In this document: piece by piece, positions 54,142-62,665 of the stretch
Layout: the number at the start of each line of letters is the position of its first letter
Position numbering within the stretch: the first letter of the stretch is position 1
From: an uncultured Bacilli bacterium
Lineage (GTDB): Bacteria > Bacillota_I > Bacilli_A > RF39 > UBA660
Direction of reading: 5' to 3'
Assembly: GCA_934096985.1 (NCBI GenBank)
Contig: CAKONC010000002.1
Coordinates: 1 to 64,000 of the forward strand
DNA length: 64,000 nt
Position numbers and translations under genes: made by a program
The notes under the pieces: model-generated
Told to the model about the DNA's origin: nothing
Seen by the model: the letters and a program-made list of their open reading frames with translations, nothing else
The model's database searches: none

Positions 54142-54438
54142 TTATAGTTTTTCAATATTTTTGATATCTGCAATTTTTATTTTTTCTCCATTAAGAGTCA
54201 AAAGATAACCATTAATTTTTCCTACAATCGTACACTCTTTAATATCATTATTTAAATAAATTCTACATCTACTTTTGTATACAAAGTTTTTCGACGAAAA
54301 AATTTTATTAATTTTAACCTTTACGCTTTCATCACTTTTTACTCCAGGTAATTCATTTTTACCGTAAAATCTTTCTTGAGAATTATTTAGTTTCTTTTTT
54401 ATTTCAAACGCAGATACATTTGGTAAATTATCATTCAC
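54142..54438 (-). CDS. Hypothetical protein, 98 aa
   Basis: Starts with GTG at 54438 (TTAGGTG upstream). A helical start (NVSAFEIKKKLNNSQERFYG) and a basic beta-rich end (VKVKINKIFSSKNFVYKSRC, then YLLTLNGEKIKIADIKNI) suggest a small RNA- or DNA-contacting domain, but no family was recognised. It is divergent from rodA, whose upstream region overlaps its beginning. Confidence 0.5.
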   Translation of the reverse strand: MNDNLPNVSAFEIKKKLNNSQERFYGKNELPGVKSDESVKVKINKIFSSKNFVYKSRCRIYLNNDIKECTIVGKINGYLLTLNGEKIKIADIKNIEKL

Positions 54439-54459
54439 AAATATCACCTAATATAATAT

Positions 54460-54488
54460 ATGATATTTTTTTTATTTTAGACAATAAT
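54460..54488 (+). promoter_or_regulatory. Possible leaderless promoter of rodA
   Basis: ATGATA (54460-54465), 17-bp spacer, AATAAT (54483-54488), six bases, then ATG. Weak boxes but the same geometry as ftsW and the lipoprotein gene. Confidence 0.35.
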
Positions 54489-54494
54489 ATAAAT

Positions 54495-55559
54495 ATGAAG
54501 AAAAGTAAAGTAATAATATTACTAAGTATTTTCATTTTAATGTGTATCGGAGTAATAAATATCTATAATGCAAAATATTTAAATGTACTTTATAAAAATT
54601 ATTATATAAAACAAATAATTTGGATTTTTTTAAGTCTAATAATTTTTTATGTTCTTCAGAAAATTAATTTAAGAAATATTTTTAAAATAAGTTATATTTT
54701 TTATATTATAAATATCATACTTTTAATTCTGGTTTTAATTATTGGCAAAGAAATAAATGGAACTAAAGGTTGGCTTCAGATTAAGGGATTTTCTTTTCAA
54801 CCAAGTGAAACAATGAAACTTGCTTTAGCCCTATTTTTAATAAATATTAATAAAGTAAATGAAAGAAAAAGTATAAATATATTAAAGTTAATAATTATTA
54901 CATTTATTCCCTCAGTGCTAGTTTTTATAGAGCCAGATACTGGAGCAGTAATTTTTTATCTATGCATTTTATTTATTATGCTATTAAGTAAAAACATTAA
55001 ATTTAAATATTATGTTTATATAATTTTACCACCATTAATATTTTTTATTATTACCATATATCTTTATAAATATAAACAAGATGTTTTTCAAAAGTGGCTT
55101 GGAAAAAATTTTTATTACAGATTAAATAGAATTTTTAATTATAAAGATAGCTATCAAATGGATATGGCCATAACAAGCGTTTATGCAACTTCTTTAATAA
55201 AGAATGGTTTTAATAACATGCTTTTATATATTCCCGAAGGTGTAACTGATTTTATATATGCCTACTGTATTGGAAACTTTGGAATTTTAAATTTTTTTAT
55301 CATTAACCTACTTTTTATAATAATTATTTATAATTCATTTGATTTAATAAAAATAAATAATGACAAAAAAACTAATTACTTAATAATTAGTTTCATAACC
55401 ATATTTTTTGTTAATATTTTAATAAATATTTTAATGAATATAGGACTTATTCCCATTATTGGAATAACACTTCCATTTGTTTCTTATGGTGGCACAAGCA
55501 TTCTTGTCTATTTTATGTTCTTAGCAATAATTTTCAATTTAACTAATAAGGATATTTAG
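54495..55559 (+). CDS. rodA: SEDS-family peptidoglycan glycosyltransferase (RodA type)
   Basis: A 354-aa, ten-segment membrane protein. INIYNAKYL, GWLQIKGFSFQPSETMKLA and ITLPFVSYGGTSIL are SEDS motifs; the short ATSLIKNGFNNMLLYIPEGVTDFIYA loop fits RodA. It makes side-wall glycan. No ribosome site precedes the ATG at 54495. The other SEDS gene is at 23861. Confidence 0.82.
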   Translation: MKKSKVIILLSIFILMCIGVINIYNAKYLNVLYKNYYIKQIIWIFLSLIIFYVLQKINLRNIFKISYIFYIINIILLILVLIIGKEINGTKGWLQIKGFSFQPSETMKLALALFLININKVNERKSINILKLIIITFIPSVLVFIEPDTGAVIFYLCILFIMLLSKNIKFKYYVYIILPPLIFFIITIYLYKYKQDVFQKWLGKNFYYRLNRIFNYKDSYQMDMAITSVYATSLIKNGFNNMLLYIPEGVTDFIYAYCIGNFGILNFFIINLLFIIIIYNSFDLIKINNDKKTNYLIISFITIFFVNILINILMNIGLIPIIGITLPFVSYGGTSILVYFMFLAIIFNLTNKDI

Positions 55560-55761
55560 GTACGTAGTAAGAATATGAATAGTTTCCTGATGGATAATAT
55601 GGATTATAGCCATAGTTTGGTTGAGTATTATAAATAGGTCTTGGTCTTGTAAGTCCTACAGCTGCTCCGCCTGCTAAACCGCCTAATAAAAATGGTACAA
55701 AAAATTGTCTATCGTTATTTAAAGGTTGCGGCATAGGACTTTTATATGGATAATAAATCAT
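55543..55761 (-). CDS. Tyr/Pro-rich small protein, possibly spore surface
   Basis: A 72-aa protein: MIYYPYKSPMPQ, a Gly/Ala-rich hydrophobic centre (FFVPFLLGGLAGGAAVGL) and a Tyr/Pro/Asn-rich tail (YNTQPNYGYNPYYPSGN). The composition resembles small coat-associated proteins such as the YjcZ-like one at 25133. It overlaps rodA's end on the opposite strand by 17 bp. AGAAAGGAAG precedes the ATG, and a sigma-K-like -10 lies upstream. Confidence 0.55.
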   Translation of the reverse strand: MIYYPYKSPMPQPLNNDRQFFVPFLLGGLAGGAAVGLTRPRPIYNTQPNYGYNPYYPSGNYSYSYYVPKYPY

Positions 55762-55780
55762 TGTATCTTCCTTTCTAATT

Positions 55781-55807
55781 TAAATTATGAAAAGAAAATT
55801 TTTTTGC
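55781..55807 (-). promoter_or_regulatory. Sigma-K-like promoter candidate
   Basis: CATAATTTA (55789-55781) with GC rather than AC 16 bases upstream. Partial fit to AC-N16-CATAnnnTA. Confidence 0.4.
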
Positions 55808-55847
55808 TATAATAAAAGCCCAGACACCTTAGTATATTTATATTGTA

Positions 55848-56198
55848 ATGAACAGAAATTTTCCCCAAAACTATGATCCAAATTTATTTTCAATGGTTGC
55901 TGCAATTGCGGGAGCTATAGTTTCTGGTGACTTTGATGACTATGAATTAAACTCGATTGGTAACTGGGTTATTTTATTTGGGCAATATCTTTTAACTTTT
56001 GCAGCCCAACAACAATTAATTGAACAAAGAATCGAAGGACATAATATCAATATAAATTCTAAGAAAGCAAAGCAAACAGGAAATCCGTATGAAGGTGGAA
56101 CAAGTAATTTGAATAAGCAAGCAGAAATCGACTACCTTTTAAGGGCTGTACAAAGAATAGAAAAAGAATTAAATGACATAAAAGAAAAGATAAACTAG
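55848..56198 (+). CDS. Hypothetical protein, 116 aa
   Basis: Starts MNRNFPQNYDPNLFSMVAA, has a DFDDYELNSIGNWVILFGQYLLTFAAQQQLIEQ helix region, and ends in a coiled-coil-like LLRAVQRIEKELNDIKEKI. Similar conserved short proteins occur in Clostridia and Bacilli without known function. No ribosome site is evident, and TATATT boxes lie just ahead of the ATG. Its stop overlaps the stop of the next gene on the other strand. Confidence 0.6.
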   Translation: MNRNFPQNYDPNLFSMVAAIAGAIVSGDFDDYELNSIGNWVILFGQYLLTFAAQQQLIEQRIEGHNININSKKAKQTGNPYEGGTSNLNKQAEIDYLLRAVQRIEKELNDIKEKIN

Positions 56199-57406
56199 TC
56201 ATCATTTTTCATTTTATTTTTTATTATAAGATTTATATTAGCAATACTTTCATCAATATTGTTTAATATATTTTCGTTTAAATTATATTCAGTAAGTATA
56301 TTAGAAATTAATAATTTTGCATCACTATCCCATTTATTTTCAATTATTTTTTTATATGGGAAGTAAACTAAATCAAATAAGTAATTATAAAATTTATCAT
56401 AATCTAATCTATTTTCTTTAAACAAATAGTTTAAAAAATTATAATTTGATAAGGCAAGCATAAACACATTTTCATAAGTATCTTCATTTGTTAAATTATA
56501 AATTTTTTGTTTAATTGTTTTTATCTCAAAATAATCATATAATTTGACCAAACTATCAGAAAGGCTGCAAATGCTTCTTTTAATCTTATTAATTTTTTCT
56601 AAATTATTACATTCTAAATATTTATCTAATTTATTATTTTTTTTAAATAAAATTTTTTCTTTTCTATTAATTTTATTTTTAATTTTAGGATATTTATTAT
56701 TCTTATTTTTTAATATATTTTGAAATTCTTTTGTTATAAAACTTAATAAATTAAAGTATTTGTATTCTATTAAAAAATGATATATTTCTAATAAACTTTC
56801 TAAAGAAGTGTTTTCATCTACAAGTAATAATGCATTTTTATAATCTTTGTCATTAATTTTTTCATTTAAATTTTCACACAAAATTTCATCTTTTTTAATA
56901 CATAATAACTTATATGTTCTATCAATATCCAAAGTAAATAAACTATCGTAGTAAATGTTAAATACACCCTCATTTTTGCAATATAAATATTTATAATTCA
57001 AAGAAATATATTTAAAAATATTTGGGCAAATTTTATAGAATTTATTTAATTCATCATATTTAAATTCTTTATTTTTAAAATATAATTTCATTAAATCATT
57101 TACACAAAAATTATAGTTAAAATTATCCTTTGTAAGATTTATACCAACATTTGTAAATATATAATTTACTTTTCTTAAAATATCATTAATTTTATCTACA
57201 TCAACTTTATCAAAATTAGATAAGAAACCCAAATACATATCTAGGTGACTTTTTTCGTAAGCAGTAGCATAAAAATTTGTAAGTATTAAATTATCCTTTA
57301 AAGCATCAATATTATCCGAAAGTAGTTTTACATTTTCATTTTGCTCATCAATAAAGTTTTTTAAACTTTCATCTTTAGTTAATTTTTTACTTTCTTTTTT
57401 TGACAT
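56195..57406 (-). CDS. Hypothetical helical protein, 403 aa
   Basis: Not recognised. A soluble Lys/Asn/Ile/Tyr-rich protein with many helices and a charged start (MSKKESKKLTKDESLKN) after GAAAGGAG. No motifs of an enzyme are visible. Its composition resembles the DUF6179-like protein at 18444, but I saw no shared motif. Confidence 0.6.
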   Translation of the reverse strand: MSKKESKKLTKDESLKNFIDEQNENVKLLSDNIDALKDNLILTNFYATAYEKSHLDMYLGFLSNFDKVDVDKINDILRKVNYIFTNVGINLTKDNFNYNFCVNDLMKLYFKNKEFKYDELNKFYKICPNIFKYISLNYKYLYCKNEGVFNIYYDSLFTLDIDRTYKLLCIKKDEILCENLNEKINDKDYKNALLLVDENTSLESLLEIYHFLIEYKYFNLLSFITKEFQNILKNKNNKYPKIKNKINRKEKILFKKNNKLDKYLECNNLEKINKIKRSICSLSDSLVKLYDYFEIKTIKQKIYNLTNEDTYENVFMLALSNYNFLNYLFKENRLDYDKFYNYLFDLVYFPYKKIIENKWDSDAKLLISNILTEYNLNENILNNIDESIANINLIIKNKMKNDD

Positions 57407-57514
57407 AAAACTCCTTTCAAAAAAAATACTTAACTATTTATAAATTAATCAATATTTTTTATTTTATGCTTTTTTTCACCTCAAATTATATCATAGTCAT
57501 TTTTTATTTTCAAT

Positions 57515-58252
57515 TTAGTGAAAAATTAAAAATTTAATTTCTGCAAAAAACTCTCTTAATAAATTATTTGGCAGATAAATGACTGTGCTTTTGCTAGGAA
57601 TTCCATATGCGTCTATTCCGTTTTTATTAGCAATCTGAAGCGCTCTAAATAAATGAAAATCATTTGTAACAATTCCAACGCTTTTATTTTCCATTATTAG
57701 TTTTTTACTATTAATTATATTTTCTTTAGTACTATGAGATTTATCTTCGACAATAATTCTTTCTTCATTAATACCATTACCTATTAAATAATTTTTCATA
57801 ATATTTGCTTCCGTATCTGGTTCGTTTATCCCTTTTCCACCAGAAACAACTACTAAAGTATTTTCGTTTTCATTTAGGTATTTTATCGTTTCATCAAGTC
57901 TATACTCTAAAACAACACTTGGTCCAGAAGCTTTAACTTGTGCTCCTAATACAATTATGTAGTCTAAGTTATTTTTACTTTTAATATTCATCTTTGAAAT
58001 GATTAGAGATTCAATAACTACAAAAATTATTAAACAAATGCTAATCAAAGTTATAAATATTTTTTTTAAAAGCTTATATTTTACAAAAATATCAAAATAT
58101 ATTAGTATAGAAAGTCCCACGAAAAATAAGCCTATAAGTATCCACATAAGATAAAAGTTTGTTCCTGAATTTACTGCTTTAATAAATAAAGCATATAAAA
58201 AAGTTATTAAACTTATAATAAGCAATATAGTTATTAAAATTTTCTTTTTCAT
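57515..58252 (-). CDS. YdcF/SanA/ElyC-family protein (DUF218)
   Basis: A 245-aa membrane protein: three N-terminal membrane segments, then the DUF218 domain with YIIVLGAQVKASGPSVVLEYRLD, VVSGGKGINEPDTEANIMKNYL, IIVEDKSHSTKENIINSK and VTNDFHLFRA. The order and motifs (SGG, ED-x-S-x-ST, TNDFH) are those of the SanA/YdcF family, which affects envelope lipid-carrier or cell-wall processes. No partner is next to it. Confidence 0.82.
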   Translation of the reverse strand: MKKKILITILLIISLITFLYALFIKAVNSGTNFYLMWILIGLFFVGLSILIYFDIFVKYKLLKKIFITLISICLIIFVVIESLIISKMNIKSKNNLDYIIVLGAQVKASGPSVVLEYRLDETIKYLNENENTLVVVSGGKGINEPDTEANIMKNYLIGNGINEERIIVEDKSHSTKENIINSKKLIMENKSVGIVTNDFHLFRALQIANKNGIDAYGIPSKSTVIYLPNNLLREFFAEIKFLIFH

Positions 58253-58277
58253 AACATCATAATATCAAAAATTAAAA

Positions 58278-58302
58278 GAAAAAACTAGAGAATTTTCTCT
58301 AG
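58278..58302 (-). terminator. Intrinsic terminator
   Basis: ACTAGAGAAAATTCTCTAGT hairpin on the minus strand with a T run, just past the DUF6512-like gene. Confidence 0.8.
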
Positions 58303-58829
58303 TCGTGATTATGAGAGTGTCCTTTGATACCATATTTTTTAGTTATAGGATCAATAAATAATTCATTTTTTATAGGCCATAAAGTTAAAAGTAAATAAAA
58401 ACCAAATATTATAAATAATAAAATACTTCCAATATAGCCTAAAATATAATTTGGCAATAAATTATTAATTACGTAGTAAAATACCCATTCACCTGCAAAA
58501 ATAGCAATATAAAATATTAAAATATCAATTATTAAAAAAGATTTTTTTGTAAATATTTTATATCCATAAAATAATACTGGCACTATAGTAATTAGTATTA
58601 ATAAACTAAGTGATTTTGCAAAAAAGTAATTTTGATTACTTCCATATTTAAAACCATCAAATAATCCCCACAAAAGCATTGGTGAAAGCCCAATTTTAAT
58701 ATGTTCCCATGTACTTTCATTTACCGCAGAAAAAATTGCCACATATTTATTATGGCCAGATAATTCATATGTAAAATGCAAAACTGTCCCTATAATACTT
58801 ATAACTAAAAAGCTAATAAAAAGTTCCAT
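58299..58829 (-). CDS. DUF6512-like membrane protein
   Basis: A 176-aa protein with about five membrane segments. LHFTYELSGHNKYVAIFSAVNESTWEHIKIGLSP is characteristic of the DUF6512 family by memory. The C-terminus GHSHNHD is His-rich and might bind metal. Function unknown. It follows glmS, with its own terminator. Confidence 0.62.
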   Translation of the reverse strand: MELFISFLVISIIGTVLHFTYELSGHNKYVAIFSAVNESTWEHIKIGLSPMLLWGLFDGFKYGSNQNYFFAKSLSLLILITIVPVLFYGYKIFTKKSFLIIDILIFYIAIFAGEWVFYYVINNLLPNYILGYIGSILLFIIFGFYLLLTLWPIKNELFIDPITKKYGIKGHSHNHD

Positions 58830-58869
58830 AATTTCCTTTCATATATATTATATAAATTTATTTTCTATT

Positions 58870-60618
58870 TTATTCTACTGTAACAGATTTTGCTAAGTTT
58901 CGAGGCTTATCAATATCCTCACCCTTTAATAAAGCAACATTATATGCTAAAAGTTGCAAACTTGCCACTACTAAAATTGGATCAATTATTTCATCAATAT
59001 GAGGAATATTTATAATATCATCATAAAAGTCACCTGTTAAATTAAGACTTGTAATAAATAATGAATAAGCTCCTCTTGTGTGAACTTCTTTTATGTTACT
59101 AATAGTTTTTAAAGCCAAATCTTTATCAGTAATTATACTTATTACAGGAGTTTTTTCCTCAATCAAAGAAATTGTTCCATGTTTAAGTTCTCCAGAGGCA
59201 AAAGCAGATGAATTTATATAACTTATTTCTTTTAGTTTTAAACTACCCTCTTCACATAGGCCGTAATCTATGCCTCTACCGATAAAAAATGCACTATTAC
59301 TTTTATATATTTTTTTAGCATAAGATTTATAATCAATTTCAAAAACTTTAGTTAAATTTTTATTAATTTTATTAAAATTGCTTAAATCATTTATCCCAGC
59401 CATCTTCAAAGCAATTAAAGCTAAAAGTAAATACTGAGCGGTAAATGCTTTTGTCGTAGCAACTGCAATTTCACATCCAGCTTTAATATATAAAACATTT
59501 TTTGCCTCTCTTGCAATCGAAGAACCAACAACATTTACTATAGCAAGAGTATCGATTCCATCATTTTTGGTAATTCTAAGTGCCTCAAGAGTATCCGCAG
59601 TTTCTCCAGATTGAGAAATAAATATTACTAGTGTTTTTTTATCATAAAAATGTTTTTGATACCTAAATTCACTTGCTAAAAATACTTCACATTTAATATC
59701 TGTATATTTTTCAAAAATCTTTTTAGCAATATCCGCAGTATAAGATGCAGAACCACAACCTACAAAATAAATATTTTTGTATTTTTTAAAGTTAGGCATA
59801 TTTTCATTAAATGCTCCATCTGTTGTATAAAAAGATAAAATATTATTTATCACGTCAGGTTCTTCATTAATTTCCTTTAACATAAAATGAGGGTAATCAC
59901 CTTTCATTACATCATTACTAGTTCCTTCGAATGTAAATAGTTTCTTTTTAACTAAATTTAAATTTTTGTCATAAATGTATTCCTTATCGGATATTTTAAC
60001 AATATCATCATTATCAAGTAAATAAAAATTTTTAGTATATTTAAGTGCCGCCGTCATATCAGACACGAGAAAATACTCATTTTCTCCTTTAGCAAGAATT
60101 AATGGAACATTTTTCCTAACACCATACAAAGTATCCATTTCATCATCATTAATTATAGCAAGTGCATAACTTCCTTTAATAGTCTTTTCAAGAGTACTTA
60201 AAGTTTTAAGCATATCATGATTTTGACTATAAAGATAATCTATATAAGCACAAACTATCTCACTATCTGTCTGACTTTTAAGTTTTACATTTAATTTATT
60301 TTTAATTTCTTCATAGTTTTCAATTATTCCATTATGTACTAAAGTAATTTTTCCTACTTTATGAGGATGAGCATTTTTATCAGTTACTCCACCATGTGTT
60401 GCCCATCTTGTATGAGCAATACCGATATTTGAATTATCGTCATTTAAAATATTTTCTAGATTTTTTACTCTTCCAATACTTTTTTTAATTTTAATTTTTC
60501 CCCCATTTACATAAGCTATTCCCGCTGAATCATAGCCTCTATATTCTAAAGATTTTAAGCCATTTAATAAAACAGGAATACTTTCATGATTACCTTTGTA
60601 ACCTACAATTCCACACAT
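58870..60618 (-). CDS. glmS: Glutamine-fructose-6-phosphate aminotransferase (isomerizing)
   Basis: A 582-aa enzyme: the N-terminal glutaminase starts MCGIVGYKG with catalytic Cys2 (after Met removal), TRWATHGG and HNGIIENY; two SIS domains follow (SQSGETADT, and GRGIDYGLCEEGSLKLKEISY), ending DKPRNLAKSVTVE. It makes glucosamine-6-phosphate for peptidoglycan and spore walls. It is controlled by a glmS ribozyme in the 5' leader. Confidence 0.96.
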   Translation of the reverse strand: MCGIVGYKGNHESIPVLLNGLKSLEYRGYDSAGIAYVNGGKIKIKKSIGRVKNLENILNDDNSNIGIAHTRWATHGGVTDKNAHPHKVGKITLVHNGIIENYEEIKNKLNVKLKSQTDSEIVCAYIDYLYSQNHDMLKTLSTLEKTIKGSYALAIINDDEMDTLYGVRKNVPLILAKGENEYFLVSDMTAALKYTKNFYLLDNDDIVKISDKEYIYDKNLNLVKKKLFTFEGTSNDVMKGDYPHFMLKEINEEPDVINNILSFYTTDGAFNENMPNFKKYKNIYFVGCGSASYTADIAKKIFEKYTDIKCEVFLASEFRYQKHFYDKKTLVIFISQSGETADTLEALRITKNDGIDTLAIVNVVGSSIAREAKNVLYIKAGCEIAVATTKAFTAQYLLLALIALKMAGINDLSNFNKINKNLTKVFEIDYKSYAKKIYKSNSAFFIGRGIDYGLCEEGSLKLKEISYINSSAFASGELKHGTISLIEEKTPVISIITDKDLALKTISNIKEVHTRGAYSLFITSLNLTGDFYDDIINIPHIDEIIDPILVVASLQLLAYNVALLKGEDIDKPRNLAKSVTVE

Positions 60619-60681
60619 ATATATTTCCTTTCATTAAATGCTTTTTAAATACTATTTTGTTATAAATTCATTTTTATATTT

Positions 60682-60780
60682 TGTAAGTATTTTAACAACT
60701 AAAGCAAAGCTGCTTACACATCCGCTGATAAATCGATAGTGTAAGTCCTCGTCACCTATAACCGGCCATGCGCTATTATA
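60682..60780 (-). ncRNA. glmS ribozyme/riboswitch
   Basis: The minus-strand leader shows the conserved core: AGCGC, GCCGGTTAT, GTGACGAGG, TATCGA and GCGGATG in the right order, then a TGTAAG/CTTACA stem. Glucosamine-6-phosphate binding would cleave the RNA between A (60774) and G (60773), leading to mRNA decay. The variable stems are compact. Confidence 0.92.
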
Positions 60781-60843
60781 AAACTTATCCTCCAATCATA
60801 TTTTATAATTTAAGTTAATTATACACTATTTAAATATAAAAGA

Positions 60844-60868
60844 AAAGCATGTAATATTTACACGCTTT
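60844..60868 (-). terminator. Intrinsic terminator of the surface-protein gene
   Basis: AAAGCGTGTAA and TTACATGCTTT pair (one G-T) on the minus strand, followed by TTCTTTTA. Confidence 0.7.
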
Positions 60869-60870
60869 AT

Positions 60871-62037
60871 TTAGTAAACAACTTCATATGGATTGTCCCA
60901 CGTTCCAGTACCAGTAAGTTTTACTTCTGGTGATAATGAAATAACCGGTGCAATTAAAGTTTCATGATCAACGAAGGTTGTTAAATTCGTTCCAGTTCTA
61001 GTATCTTTAAAAATATACATCTTACTCCTACCAATAGTGTTTATAAATGCGCCTAGAGAAATTGTTCTTGACATATAATTATTCATTTGTAAATATCCAG
61101 CACGACCGGTTAACGTTACTTCATCAATTGTTAAAAGCCCTACCGGATATGTAAGTGCGCCATTGCCTTTTTCATTACTAACAGTAAACTTATCCCTTTC
61201 ATCAGGGCAGACCAATGATGGAGTTGATGCATTATTATTATGAAACCCTTTTATTCTTTTAACTGCACCATAATAATAATTAGCATTAGAACTTGGAAAA
61301 TTTTCTATATCACCATATTCTCCATCTGCAGTAAGAGCTGTTCTATCATTACAAAATATTGTGTCAGCAACTAAAGTTGCATCAGTTGTATTAAATGTTG
61401 TTTGTATAAACCAATTATCAAGTACTTTTTTTGCATTGCTATCAATTGCATCTTCACCATATCCATGTTGATTACCGAGTATATATTGATATCCTACATA
61501 TTCAGCAGAATTATATTCTTCATTATAATTTTCCTCAAATAATATGGTTTCAGGCCAGCTATACGTATCCTTAGTTGGAAGAGACGCACCATGATAAAGT
61601 AGTTTTATGCTATTATCACCAGCTATTCTTACAACACGCCAATATATGTCATCTCCTATATTCCAAGCATTTGCACAATTAAAATTATTTTCTGTTGCAG
61701 CATTACACTCTTCTAATGATGCATATTCAGTATAGTTTACCTTACTTGTTGCACTTGCATATCCTCTGATTGGGCCATCGGTTATGTATTTTCCAAATTT
61801 CAAATAATTTTTTGTAACTTGTCCTCTAAAATAATATGATTTATTACCAGTTTCTAAGGTATATTCATCTTCAATTGCAAACATTTCATTTAGTTTAGCA
61901 CTACCTGTACTAAAATCCACATCACCTTTATTTTCTATTGTATCTTTCCCACCATTATTATTTAGAATAGAGATATAACCAAATGGTAATTCATAATCAA
62001 AATATAAATAACACTTGTCCGCTCCCAAAAATGACAT
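60871..62037 (-). CDS. Secreted/surface protein, C-terminal main part (frameshifted from 62040-62315)
   Basis: 388 readable residues of an extracellular-type protein related to the gene at 62755: shared blocks DTIFCNDRT, LVCPDERDKFTVSN, LTYPVGLL and APVISL. The pattern resembles DUF6273-like repeat modules of gut Firmicutes surface proteins. The natural start is the ATG at 62315; a one-A shortfall in the A8 run (62097-62104) shifts the frame. With an A9 run the protein reads through as NEKKTICENGGKISDYNSEAG into MSFLGADKCYLYFDYE. ATG at 62037 may be the only in-frame start left. Confidence is for coding, not function. Confidence 0.7.
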   Translation of the reverse strand: MSFLGADKCYLYFDYELPFGYISILNNNGGKDTIENKGDVDFSTGSAKLNEMFAIEDEYTLETGNKSYYFRGQVTKNYLKFGKYITDGPIRGYASATSKVNYTEYASLEECNAATENNFNCANAWNIGDDIYWRVVRIAGDNSIKLLYHGASLPTKDTYSWPETILFEENYNEEYNSAEYVGYQYILGNQHGYGEDAIDSNAKKVLDNWFIQTTFNTTDATLVADTIFCNDRTALTADGEYGDIENFPSSNANYYYGAVKRIKGFHNNNASTPSLVCPDERDKFTVSNEKGNGALTYPVGLLTIDEVTLTGRAGYLQMNNYMSRTISLGAFINTIGRSKMYIFKDTRTGTNLTTFVDHETLIAPVISLSPEVKLTGTGTWDNPYEVVY

Positions 62038-62039
62038 TT

Positions 62040-62315
62040 TTATTTTACCGGCTTCTGAATTGTAGTCACTAATTTTACCACCATTTTCACAAATAGTTTT
62101 TTTTCATTTAAAACATAATCACCTACTGGAATACTATTTGATGATGACACAGTATATTCTGTAGCACCATTTTCCTTAATCATTATTGCCATTGAACTAT
62201 TTTTAGCTTCTGCATTACTTTCTATCAAAGTGTTTTTATTGCTTACTTGGAAACAAAATAATATTCCTAAGCAGATAACTATACCTGTGGTTAATAAAAT
62301 AAATCTTTTTTTCAT
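62040..62315 (-). CDS. N-terminal fragment of the surface protein (signal sequence), frameshifted
   Basis: 91 codons from the ATG at 62315: MKKRFILLTTGIVICLGILF is a signal or membrane anchor, followed by SMAIMIKENGATEYTVSSSN. After NEKK the frame changes at the A8 run (62097-62104) and ends in unrelated residues at 62040. It should be joined to 60871-62037 to give about 480 aa. GGGAG (62330-62326) is its ribosome site and lies in a CCCGTATTTATGGG hairpin. Confidence 0.65.
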   Translation of the reverse strand: MKKRFILLTTGIVICLGILFCFQVSNKNTLIESNAEAKNSSMAIMIKENGATEYTVSSSNSIPVGDYVLNEKKLFVKMVVKLVTTIQKPVK

Positions 62316-62345
62316 ACTTTATTTTCTCCCATAAATACGGGTTTC

Positions 62346-62376
62346 ATTTTCTTAAATCTTATACATTTAGGAAAAA
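62346..62376. repeat. Inverted repeat, left site (12-7-12 dyad)
   Basis: ATTTTCTTAAAT, a CTTATAC centre and ATTTAGGAAAAA. The first 30 bases match the right site (62666-62696) in inverted orientation at 29 positions. The right arm of this copy has two changes from a perfect dyad. The 7-bp centre is asymmetric, so each site has a direction. Confidence 0.85.
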
Positions 62377-62665
62377 TCGTTCCCATATCTTCGTACTATT
62401 ACAATCCAATTTTATCATATTTTTATAAAAATTTGTATAATTTATAAGCAAAATGTCAAAATTTGGTAAATATTTATAATATTTTAATCTAAAGTAACTA
62501 ATTTTATAAAAAATTTCTAGTCCAAAAAATGGTCAAAAATTTTTATAATTTTTCTTATAAATATTGAGTAAATTAGATGTTTTAAAAAAAGGTTTTTTAA
62601 TAATTCCTAGTCAAGTTTATTTTATAATATTTTTTATTTCCCATATTTATGCTTGAAAATAAAAA
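62377..62665. other. Likely invertible promoter segment
   Basis: No gene is visible in these 289 bp, which are very AT-rich. On the minus strand an extended -10 TGATAAAAT (TAAAAT at 62414-62409) faces the surface-protein gene, with a weak TACAAA at -35 spacing, and a TTGACA sits further up at 62459-62454. Flanked by inverted sites in the intergenic region, inversion would point this promoter away from the gene. Confidence 0.6.
62409..62437 (-). promoter_or_regulatory. Promoter candidate inside the invertible segment
   Basis: TACAAA (62437-62432), 17-bp spacer ending in TGA, TAAAAT (62414-62409). The TGATAAAAT extended -10 recurs before the sigma-factor, SH3 and EIIB-like genes. Confidence 0.5.

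Noticed and set aside
54142..54438. Treating the 98-aa gene as part of the rodA operon
   Set aside because: It is on the opposite strand and divergent from rodA.
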